Assembly: GCA_023266715.1 (NCBI GenBank)
Contig: JAHFPK010000144.1
Coordinates: 1-7,046 of the forward strand
Reading direction: 5' to 3'
Length of the DNA: 7,046 nucleotides
Source of the DNA: Hyphomicrobiales bacterium
GTDB taxonomy: Bacteria; Pseudomonadota; Alphaproteobacteria; Rhizobiales; Aestuariivirgaceae
The translations under genes were made by a program, and so were the position numbers. Of this stretch, positions 1-4,839 are shown in pieces. The notes below the pieces were generated by a model. That model did not search any database. It was not told where the DNA came from and saw nothing but the letters and a program-made list of their open reading frames with translations. Within the stretch, counting starts at the first letter, position 1; every line of letters starts with the position of its first letter.

Positions 1-11
1 CATTGGCTCAT
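1..11 (-). CDS. Start of a downstream minus-strand gene, 5' end only (possible MocE-like ferredoxin)
   Basis: On the minus strand, an ATG at 11-9 begins codons reading Met-Ser-Gln and then TG at the window edge, so the fourth residue could be Trp or Cys. An AGGA ribosome-binding sequence (plus-strand 18-21) sits 6 nt upstream of the ATG. The ATG lies 10 nt after the desaturase stop codon, which is typical operon spacing. Only 11 bases are visible, so the product cannot be read. By family knowledge, MocD-type desaturases are often followed by a small Rieske-type ferredoxin (MocE), many of which begin Met-x-x-Trp. That fits but is guesswork from three codons. Confidence 0.45.
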
Positions 12-21
12 TGGTTTTCCT

Positions 22-1089
22 TCAATCCATCGCACCTGTAACAGGTGCAACACCCTCTGGCAATTTGGGCTTGATGTACCAGTCCGGTTCCTTGCGCTGG
101 CGCCACAGGGCCGGAATGATTTCACTGTAGGCGCCAATGATGCCGGAACTTGGCCTTGGCATATAGGGTTGCAATTCCTTGTGGAGTTCCGGAAGCGCGT
201 GATAGGGCACCATGGGAAACATGTGATGTTCGATATGATAATTCATGTTCCAGTAAATGAAGCGCAGGACCGGATTCATGTAAACCGTGCGGCTGTTGAG
301 GCGGTGGTCCAGCACATCTTCGGCAAGCCCTCCATGCTGCGTGAGACCGGTGGTAACATGGACCCAGGCCCCATACATTGTAGGCAGCGGGCCCACAAAC
401 AGCATGGGAAGGATTGAACCCGAATAAAATGCGCTGGCGATGACGGCAAGATGGATAACGATCCAGATGCGGGCCACAAGATAAACCCTGCTCCGTTCCA
501 TTTCCGGAATGAAGGTCGCCTCCTCGTCACCAAGGCGGCCGGCGGCGTGACGCAGTATGCTCTTGATCGCAGCCCAGGTTTGCGGAATGGCGAAAAACAT
601 GGAGATGATCTTGAGAATCATCACCGGGCGCATTACGGCAATTTCCGGATCGCGCCCGACAATGATGGTATCCGTATGATGGCGCGTATGGCTCCAACGC
701 CAGACCGTGGGTTCGCGCATGATCATGAAGCAGGCAATGTGATAAATGGCGTCGTTCATCCAGCGCGTCTTGAACGCCGTGCCGTGGCCGCACTCATGCC
801 AGCGCGAATCCGTCGATGATCCATAGAGCACACCATAGATGATGAAGAACGGGAGTGCCGCCCAGGTTGGCCAGAAGAAATAGGCAAGCCCCCCGCTGAC
901 CAGGAAGGAGGCAAACCAGATCAGGCTGTCGCGGATGGCAGGCGCATCCTTCCGCAACATCAATTCCTTGAGCCGTTTGCGCGGCAACGGGCATTGATAC
1001 CACTGGGCTGAGGCAAGGCCCATTTCCTCAGCAATTTTTGCGTCACGGCCCAGAAGGCCATAGTCGCGCGGCGTGGCAATCACATTCAT
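22..1089 (-). CDS. Fatty acid desaturase family protein, MocD-like membrane di-iron oxygenase
   Basis: This 355-residue integral membrane protein has the three histidine clusters of the desaturase/hydroxylase superfamily: HECGH at 98-102, HTRHH at 134-138 and HIEHH at 285-289. A QHGG element lies at 251-254. These bind a non-haem di-iron centre that uses O2 and electrons from a ferredoxin or cytochrome b5. Hydrophobic stretches near 54-88, 155-175, 202-240 and 270-282 fit a membrane fold with the His boxes facing the cytoplasm. No fused cytochrome b5 or ferredoxin domain is present, so an external electron donor is needed. The start is ATG at 1089, with GGAG (plus-strand 1098-1101) 8 nt upstream. 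Rhizopine catabolism protein MocD belongs to this family, and an inositol/rhizopine-type transporter lies next door, so a MocD-like role on a cyclitol derivative is plausible. An ordinary lipid desaturase is the main alternative. Confidence 0.88.
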   Translation of the reverse strand: MNVIATPRDYGLLGRDAKIAEEMGLASAQWYQCPLPRKRLKELMLRKDAPAIRDSLIWFASFLVSGGLAYFFWPTWAALPFFIIYGVLYGSSTDSRWHECGHGTAFKTRWMNDAIYHIACFMIMREPTVWRWSHTRHHTDTIIVGRDPEIAVMRPVMILKIISMFFAIPQTWAAIKSILRHAAGRLGDEEATFIPEMERSRVYLVARIWIVIHLAVIASAFYSGSILPMLFVGPLPTMYGAWVHVTTGLTQHGGLAEDVLDHRLNSRTVYMNPVLRFIYWNMNYHIEHHMFPMVPYHALPELHKELQPYMPRPSSGIIGAYSEIIPALWRQRKEPDWYIKPKLPEGVAPVTGAMD

Positions 1090-1150
1090 GGGGCTTACTC
1101 CGAAACGTGCAGGTTCACTTAGTCGAGGATTTCCAAAGGAGCAACTTGAT

Positions 1151-1169
1151 TTTGATATGTTCTATCAAA
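1151..1169. promoter_or_regulatory. Palindromic operator candidate in the divergent desaturase/lacI region
   Basis: This is a perfect 7-bp inverted repeat, TTTGATA / TATCAAA, around a 5-bp centre (TGTTC). One further matched pair (1149/1171) lies outside a mismatch. It is 53 bp upstream of the regulator's ATG and 62 bp upstream of the desaturase ATG, so one bound repressor could control both genes. LacI-family proteins commonly bind inverted repeats near their own gene, so the adjacent regulator is the first candidate. The odd-length centre is less usual for a LacI operator, so another regulator is possible. No strong -35/-10 pair could be placed with confidence in 1090-1221. Confidence 0.5.
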
Positions 1170-1209
1170 TTGCATCAAAAACTTTCATGTGGTAGGGAGT
1201 TGAGTAGTG

Positions 1210-1216
1210 AAGGAGA
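1210..1216 (+). promoter_or_regulatory. Ribosome-binding site that fixes the LacI regulator start
   Basis: AAGGAGA lies 5 nt upstream of the ATG at 1222, which is ideal spacing. An in-frame GTG at 1207 would put this sequence inside the coding region and has no comparable site of its own upstream. The ATG is therefore preferred. Confidence 0.8.
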
Positions 1217-1221
1217 TCAGG

Positions 1222-2250
1222 ATGGGCAAGCGCGCAACAATTACGGATCTGGCACGCGAAGCAGGTGTCAGCGTCGCCACTGTTGACCGCGTTTTGAACC
1301 GGCGCCTGCCCGTGCGCGAGAATACGGCCTTGCGCGTTGTAGCCGCCGCCGAATCCATTGGCTACCATGCCACGGGCCTGCTCAAACAGCGCATGACCGA
1401 GGTTAAGCCCTGCACCTTGGGGTTCCTTCTGCAGAAGCGAAACGATGATTTTTACAAGGCCTTTGCAAATGAACTCATGAATGCGACAAAGTCCGCAAGC
1501 TTCATTCGCGGCAAACCTGTCGTTGAATTCATGGATGAGCTCGTGCCGTCTTTTATCGCGGCAAAAATCCGTGAAATTGGCGCCCGTGTGGACGCACTGG
1601 CCGTTGTGGCCGTTGATCATCCCCTGGTGAGCGAAGCGGTCGAGGAAATCGTGGTCAAGGGCAAACCCGTGTTCACCTTGCTGAGCGATATCACAACGCA
1701 AGCGCGCTCTGGCTATATCGCCGTAGATACGCGTAAAGCTGGCCGCACCGCTGCCTGGACCATATCAAGACTGGCAAAGAAGCCCGGAAAAATTGGCATC
1801 CTTCTTGGCAGTCATCGCTATCTCAGTCAGGAAACCGCCGAAATCAGTTTCAGGAGTTACATGCGTGAAAACGCCCCTCAGTTTCAACTGCTTGAGCCCC
1901 TGGTGAATCTTGACGACCAGCGCATTGCCTATGAGGCGGTGGAGGACATGATCTCGAGCAATGCGGATCTCGTTGGCATCTATATGGCCGGTGGCGGCAG
2001 GGAAGGCCTTATCCGGGCCCTGCGCGATGAGAATGCCGGTGAGCGCATCATCGCCGTATGCAACGAATTGATCCCGGTTACCCGTAGTGCCCTGATCGAC
2101 GGCATCATTGACCTGGTTCTCGGAACGCCGATTACGGCACTGTCCTCCCACGCCGTTGCGGCCATGGCCCAGGCCGCAGGTTCTGATCGCAGTGATGGCC
2201 GAACCGTAATTCAACTTCCGGCAGATGTATTTATCAGCGAAAACATCTGA
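1222..2250 (+). CDS. LacI-family transcriptional regulator
   Basis: This 342-residue protein is of standard LacI-family length. An N-terminal helix-turn-helix spans about residues 6-26, with the recognition segment VSVATVDRVLN replacing the more common TVSRVLN. The hinge region (about 48-58, YHATGLLKQRM) lacks the classical N..AR.L hinge helix, as in a subgroup of rhizobial sugar regulators. From about 62 onward is a periplasmic-binding-protein-like effector domain. Examples are VDALAVVAVDHP at 123-134, GKIGILLGSH at 189-198 and DLVGIYMAGGG at 249-259. The start is ATG 1222, set by its RBS; the GTG at 1207 would add five residues. It is divergent from the desaturase and co-directional with the ABC genes, so it probably represses one or both until a sugar or cyclitol binds. 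Autoregulation through the palindrome at 1151-1169 is likely but inferred. The effector cannot be read from sequence. Confidence 0.9.
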   Translation: MGKRATITDLAREAGVSVATVDRVLNRRLPVRENTALRVVAAAESIGYHATGLLKQRMTEVKPCTLGFLLQKRNDDFYKAFANELMNATKSASFIRGKPVVEFMDELVPSFIAAKIREIGARVDALAVVAVDHPLVSEAVEEIVVKGKPVFTLLSDITTQARSGYIAVDTRKAGRTAAWTISRLAKKPGKIGILLGSHRYLSQETAEISFRSYMRENAPQFQLLEPLVNLDDQRIAYEAVEDMISSNADLVGIYMAGGGREGLIRALRDENAGERIIAVCNELIPVTRSALIDGIIDLVLGTPITALSSHAVAAMAQAAGSDRSDGRTVIQLPADVFISENI

Positions 2251-2281
2251 GAGCCCCTATCAAGCCAAATATCCCGCTAAA

Positions 2282-2298
2282 TGATAGAATTTGATAGG
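2282..2298 (+). promoter_or_regulatory. Second copy of the divergent-region motif (operator candidate)
   Basis: The 16-bp stretch 2282-2297 matches the reverse complement of 1163-1178 at 14 of 16 positions (TGAT-xx-AATTTGATAG). The same half-site also occurs inverted at 2256-2263 (CCTATCAA), giving an 8-bp perfect inverted pair with TTGATAGG at 2291-2298, 27 bp apart. The motif ends 27 bp before the predicted -35 box of the binding-protein promoter. The likely reading is a shared regulator site, most simply for the neighbouring LacI protein, linking the desaturase and transporter into one regulon. Confidence 0.4.
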
Positions 2299-2324
2299 TT
2301 CGCATTTAACTCCATGACGAGTAT

Positions 2325-2352
2325 TTGACTCTGTCTGTCAATGGAATATTCT
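2325..2352 (+). promoter_or_regulatory. Predicted sigma-70-type promoter for the sugar ABC operon
   Basis: The -35 box TTGACT (2325-2330, 5 of 6 consensus) and -10 box TATTCT (2347-2352, 4 of 6) are separated by 16 bp. It is the best promoter match seen between the regulator and the binding protein. Transcription would start near 2358-2361, giving an untranslated leader of about 250 nt before the binding-protein ATG. The -10 lies inside a GGAA-N6-ATCC element at 2343-2356, so access is probably regulated. Confidence 0.5.
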
Positions 2353-2356
2353 ATCC
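2343..2356 (+). promoter_or_regulatory. IolR-like operator candidate (GGAA-N6-ATCC) over the -10 box
   Basis: GGAA (2343-2346), six bases that are exactly the predicted -10 hexamer, then ATCC (2353-2356). From memory, the RpiR-family inositol repressor IolR of Sinorhizobium meliloti was assigned the motif GGAA-N6-TTCC, so this is one mismatch away. A repressor here would block RNA polymerase directly. The motif is short, and no iolR gene is in the window. Confidence 0.3.
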
Positions 2357-2365
2357 AAATTAGGG

Positions 2366-2393
2366 CCAAGATGTTCCAAATATTCCATCTTGG
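2366..2393 (+). repeat. 8-bp perfect inverted repeat (CCAAGATG / CATCTTGG)
   Basis: CCAAGATG at 2366-2373 pairs with CATCTTGG at 2386-2393 around a 12-nt loop. As RNA the stem could extend outward through two G-U pairs and a G-C pair (2363-2396). It lies just downstream of the predicted transcription start. It could be a dimeric protein-binding site in DNA or the first hairpin of the leader RNA. It has no T-tract, so it is not an intrinsic terminator for the regulator gene. Confidence 0.5.
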
Positions 2394-2418
2394 TTCCAGA
2401 AAGCTGGACATGTTCCAA
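2371..2418 (+). repeat. Cluster of TTCCA direct repeats
   Basis: TTCCA occurs at 2374, 2383, 2394 and 2413. The longer form GTTCCA occurs at 2373, 2393 and 2412, spaced 20 and 19 bp, close to two helical turns. The nine-base word ATGTTCCAA is repeated exactly at 2371-2379 and 2410-2418. Such phased repeats suggest a protein that binds one face of the DNA. The cluster is just downstream of the predicted promoter, which would suit a repressor. Confidence 0.45.
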
Positions 2419-2452
2419 TCATAAGGGACAGCCGGCGAAGGGGAGGATGTGA

Positions 2453-2611
2453 ATGTTTTTCCGCATTTATCCGACCACATTTTGCTCTTTGCCCGTCTCC
2501 CAGCGGGCAAGGTCTGGAAAGTCGAAACTGACGTCACGCTTTGCCCCGTCTTGGGGCCATTCCGGCAAATCAAAGGGTGCCACCGGACACTCTCACGGAG
2601 GAGTTAAGTAA
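2453..2611 (+). CDS. Candidate 52-residue leader ORF before the sugar-binding protein gene
   Basis: An ATG at 2453 is preceded by a strong ribosome-binding sequence, GGGGAGG (2440-2446), 6 nt away. The frame runs 52 codons to TAA at 2609-2611, and the binding-protein ATG begins at the very next base (2612). The predicted peptide is basic and rich in Ser, Gly and Lys, with no membrane segment or known domain. SGKSK occurs twice (residues 21-25 and 37-41), and all five codons differ at the third base between copies. The binding protein has its own GGAGG (2597-2601) inside the end of this ORF. It could be a translated leader tuning expression, or an ORF open by chance. No recognised homologue. 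Confidence 0.3.
   Translation: MFFRIYPTTFCSLPVSQRARSGKSKLTSRFAPSWGHSGKSKGATGHSHGGVK
2487..2512 (+). other. Leader hairpin A upstream of the binding protein gene
   Basis: TTGCCCG (2489-2495) pairs perfectly with CGGGCAA (2504-2510) around an 8-nt loop. One wobble pair and one further C-G pair extend it to 2487-2512. It lies within the candidate leader ORF. No run of T follows, so it is not an intrinsic terminator as drawn. Confidence 0.45.
2540..2569 (+). other. Leader hairpin B with two competing folds
   Basis: GCCCC (2543-2547) can pair with GGGGC (2553-2557) around GTCTT. Alternatively, TTTGCC (2540-2545) can pair with GGCAAA (2564-2569). The two folds share bases 2543-2545 and compete. 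The segment starts with CTTTGCCCCGTCT, nearly the same word that opens hairpin A (CTTTGCCCGTCT at 2487-2498). It ends about 28 nt before the binding protein's RBS, close enough to affect ribosome access. Confidence 0.4.
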
Positions 2612-3553
2612 ATGAAGAAATTTGTTCTCGCCGCCGCCCTGACAGCGCTCATGTCCGGCACCGCACTTGCTGCAAACATCGGCGTATCCATGGCCCTGTT
2701 CGATGACAACTTCCTGACCGTGCTGCGCAACGGCATGGTCGAGCAGGCGAAAGGCATGGATGGCGTCAACTTGCAGGTTGAAGATGCGCAAAACGATGTG
2801 GCCAAGCAGCTTGACCAGATCAAGAATTTCATCGCCTCGGGCGTTGATGCGATCATCGTGAACCCGGTTGACACCTCGGCGACCCAGGCCATGACGGATG
2901 CCGCAGCAGCAGCCGGCAAACCGCTGGTCTTTGTAAACCGCGAGCCCGTCAACGTTGACACACTGCCGGACAATCAGGCTTTCGTGGCCTCCAACGAGCG
3001 CGATTCGGGCACGCTGGAAACCCAGGAAGTTTGCCGCCTGTTCAAGGAAGCGGGCAAGACCGAAGCCAAGGTTTACGTGATCATGGGCGAACTCTCGAAC
3101 CAGGCCGCCGTGCAGCGCACCAAGGACATTGACGAAGTGATCGCCACGCCGGAATGCAGCTTCATCAAGATCATCGACAAACAGACCTCGAACTGGCGCC
3201 GTGACGAGGCCCAGAACCTGATGACCAACTGGCTTTCGACAGGCACGGCCTATGACGGTGTTATCGCCAACAATGACGAAAGTGCTATTGGCGCTATCCA
3301 GGCCATGAAGGCGGCCAACGTTGACATGAAGTCGGTAGTCGTCGGCGGCGTGGATGCCACACAGGATGCGCTGGCCGCCATGCAGGCGGGCGAACTCGAT
3401 GCAACCGTGTTCCAGGATGCGGCAGGCCAGGGCGCAGGTGCTCTTGATGCGGCTCTCAAGCTGGCCAAGGGCGAGGCGGTGGACCAGAAGGTCTATATCC
3501 CCTTCAAGCTGGTCACACCGGCCAACATCGGCGATTATCTGAAAAAGAATTGA
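2612..3553 (+). CDS. Periplasmic sugar-binding protein of an ABC importer, MocB/IbpA-like (inositol/rhizopine type)
   Basis: This 313-residue substrate-binding protein (Peripla_BP_4, ribose-binding class) delivers its ligand to the permease and ATPase encoded just downstream. Residues 1-20 form a clear Sec signal peptide (KK, hydrophobic core, TALA) with cleavage near 20/21. Likely ligand contacts, by analogy with ribose-binding protein, are in DDNF (31-34), VNREP (108-112), NWRR (194-197), NND (220-222), GVDAT (246-250) and QDAAGQG (268-274). The overall pattern (VEDAQNDVAKQLDQI, NPVDT, GELSNQAA) matches proteins annotated as rhizopine- or inositol-binding in rhizobia, so a cyclitol ligand is favoured, but this is inference. 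The mature protein has exactly two cysteines (141 and 182), which could form a disulfide. GGAGG (2597-2601) precedes the ATG by 10 nt. A strong hairpin follows the gene, which would favour excess binding protein over membrane subunits. Confidence 0.92.
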   Translation: MKKFVLAAALTALMSGTALAANIGVSMALFDDNFLTVLRNGMVEQAKGMDGVNLQVEDAQNDVAKQLDQIKNFIASGVDAIIVNPVDTSATQAMTDAAAAAGKPLVFVNREPVNVDTLPDNQAFVASNERDSGTLETQEVCRLFKEAGKTEAKVYVIMGELSNQAAVQRTKDIDEVIATPECSFIKIIDKQTSNWRRDEAQNLMTNWLSTGTAYDGVIANNDESAIGAIQAMKAANVDMKSVVVGGVDATQDALAAMQAGELDATVFQDAAGQGAGALDAALKLAKGEAVDQKVYIPFKLVTPANIGDYLKKN

Positions 3554-3579
3554 AATACGGGTACAACACGGCATTTGGG

Positions 3580-3610
3580 AGCGGCGCTTCGGCGCCGCTT
3601 CTTTTCTTAG
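3580..3610 (+). terminator. Intrinsic terminator-like hairpin after the binding protein gene
   Basis: A perfect 8-bp stem (3580-3587 with 3592-3599) is closed by a stable TTCG tetraloop and followed by a T-rich tail (TTCTTTTCTT region, 3600-3608). It lies 27 nt after the binding-protein stop and 105 nt before the permease start. Permease and ATPase genes follow in the same direction, so it probably acts as a partial terminator or a 3'-end stabiliser. Either would keep binding-protein mRNA in excess. Confidence 0.8.
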
Positions 3611-3661
3611 CTCAACGGCAAGCAAAAAATCGGTATTCATAATGCGGTAACTTGCTCTAGC

Positions 3662-3712
3662 ATGAGCGAAGGCTGGGAGACGGGCGCAAAGGTGCCCATC
3701 GGTGGAGGGTAA
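3662..3712 (+). CDS. Possible 16-codon leader ORF before the permease
   Basis: ATG at 3662 opens 16 sense codons ending TAA at 3710-3712, only 2 nt before the permease GTG start. The end of this ORF overlaps the permease Shine-Dalgarno sequence, which could allow translational coupling. It has no obvious ribosome-binding site of its own, so it may not be translated. Low confidence. Confidence 0.15.
   Translation: MSEGWETGAKVPIGGG
3704..3709 (+). promoter_or_regulatory. Ribosome-binding site supporting a GTG start for the permease
   Basis: GGAGGG is 5 nt upstream of GTG at 3715. In this frame there is no ATG between the upstream in-frame stop (TAG, 3658-3660) and 3715, so GTG is the best start. 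Confidence 0.75.
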
Positions 3713-3714
3713 CA

Positions 3715-4836
3715 GTGGCACAGACAACTCACGGCATTGGCGGCCTGGCCTATGACGCTTCGAAACGGGCAAGGCCGCCGGAACTCAACGTGTTCGTGGC
3801 GCTGCTGCTCATCGTTGCGGTATTTGAAATTCTGGGCCGCCTGATTATCGGCGACAGCTTCCTGTTCAACACCCGTCCCAACGTGGACACGCTCTTCAAC
3901 GTGCCACGGCTGACGATCATCATCCTGCAGGTCTCGACCGTCGGCATCATCGCCATCGGCGTAACCCAGGTTATCATTTCGGGGGGCATAGATCTCTCGT
4001 CGGGCTCGGTCGTCGGCGCAACCGCCATGATCGCAATGTCTTTCGCGCAGGTGGCTATCGTCAACGGCAACCCGAATCCAAAAGCCATTTTCCCGGAGCA
4101 GGGCTGGCTCGATCTGCCGGTCATTATCCCGATACTCGTAGGCATTGGCTGCGGGCTCATTGCCGGCCTGATCAATGGATTGCTGATCGCTTACACGCGC
4201 ATACCGCCCTTCATCGCCACGCTTGGCATGATGGTTTCCGCCCGCGGCCTGTCGCGGTGGTGGTCGAACGGCAATCCTGTTTCTTTCCCGACCGAGAGCT
4301 TCGCCGGCATCTCGAACGGCGACTTCCTCGGCTGGCTGAGCTTCGGGCTGTTCTCGTGGAAAGGAGTCAACCCGGTCCTGATCTTCATCTCCCTCGCCGT
4401 GCTCTTCCACTTGGTTCTTACCTACACGAAATACGGCAAACACTGTTTTGCTATCGGCTCGAACGAGGAGGCGGCGCGCATTTCCGGAGTCAAGGTCGAG
4501 CATCACAAGGTTCTCGTCTATGTGATTGCCGGCATTATGGCCTCGGTTGCCGCACTGGTGCTGAGTTCCAAGAATCTGACGGCCCAGGCCGGCATGGGCA
4601 TAACCTACGAACTCGACGCCATCGCCATGACGGTGATCGGCGGCGTGTCGCTCTCGGGCGGCCGGGGTTCGATCATCGGCACGGTCATAGGCGCCTTGAT
4701 CTTCGGCGTGATCATCTCGGGCTTCACCTTCCTGAAGCTTGATGCCTATTACCAGGAGATGGTGAAGGGCGTGATCATCGTCGGCGCCGTGATACTGGAT
4801 CAATGGCGGCAGCGCCGCCAGGCAATAGGAGGCTGA
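3715..4836 (+). CDS. Sugar ABC transporter permease, RbsC-like (BPD_transp_2 family)
   Basis: This 373-residue inner-membrane protein forms the translocation channel, probably as a homodimer, for the substrate delivered by the upstream binding protein. Roughly ten hydrophobic segments are visible, for example about 26-46, 66-88, 98-115, 134-160, 220-238, 264-285, 302-315, 318-338 and 350-362. Family landmarks include GGIDLSSGSVVG (90-101), IPPFIATLGMM (163-173), the cytoplasmic coupling segment GSNEEAARISGV (248-259) that contacts the ATPase, and VIGGVSLSGGRGS (307-319). Length is slightly above the usual 320-350, mainly from a longer N terminus and a periplasmic loop near 116-133. Translation starts at GTG. 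The stop is 3 nt before the ATPase ATG, indicating one transcript and coupled translation. Confidence 0.92.
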   Translation: MAQTTHGIGGLAYDASKRARPPELNVFVALLLIVAVFEILGRLIIGDSFLFNTRPNVDTLFNVPRLTIIILQVSTVGIIAIGVTQVIISGGIDLSSGSVVGATAMIAMSFAQVAIVNGNPNPKAIFPEQGWLDLPVIIPILVGIGCGLIAGLINGLLIAYTRIPPFIATLGMMVSARGLSRWWSNGNPVSFPTESFAGISNGDFLGWLSFGLFSWKGVNPVLIFISLAVLFHLVLTYTKYGKHCFAIGSNEEAARISGVKVEHHKVLVYVIAGIMASVAALVLSSKNLTAQAGMGITYELDAIAMTVIGGVSLSGGRGSIIGTVIGALIFGVIISGFTFLKLDAYYQEMVKGVIIVGAVILDQWRQRRQAIGG

Positions 4837-4839
4837 GCC

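Noticed and set aside
1207..1221. GTG at 1207 as the start of the LacI regulator
   Set aside because: It would place the only good Shine-Dalgarno sequence inside the gene. ATG 1222 has ideal spacing and matches the usual family N terminus.
1090..1221. Specific -35/-10 boxes for the desaturase and regulator promoters
   Set aside because: Several TTGAT-like hexamers exist because of the palindrome, but none pairs with a convincing -10 at 16-18 bp on either strand.
1165..1701. A 178-codon minus-strand open frame overlapping the LacI gene
   Set aside because: The plus strand encodes a clear LacI helix-turn-helix here. The antisense product has His- and Cys-rich, unstructured composition.
2251..2300. 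The CCTATCAA/TTGATAGG inverted repeat as a terminator for the LacI gene
   Set aside because: The arms are AT-rich, the loop would be 27 nt, and no T-tract follows. It fits a pair of operator half-sites better.
2570..3772. A 400-codon minus-strand open frame opposite the binding protein gene
   Set aside because: It is a shadow of the well-supported binding protein and has no recognisable domains.
3662..3790. A frameshifted longer N terminus of the permease, joining the 16-codon ORF to the permease frame
   Set aside because: The GTG has its own well-spaced RBS, and the ORF's end coincides with that RBS. No homology evidence available here requires the extra residues.
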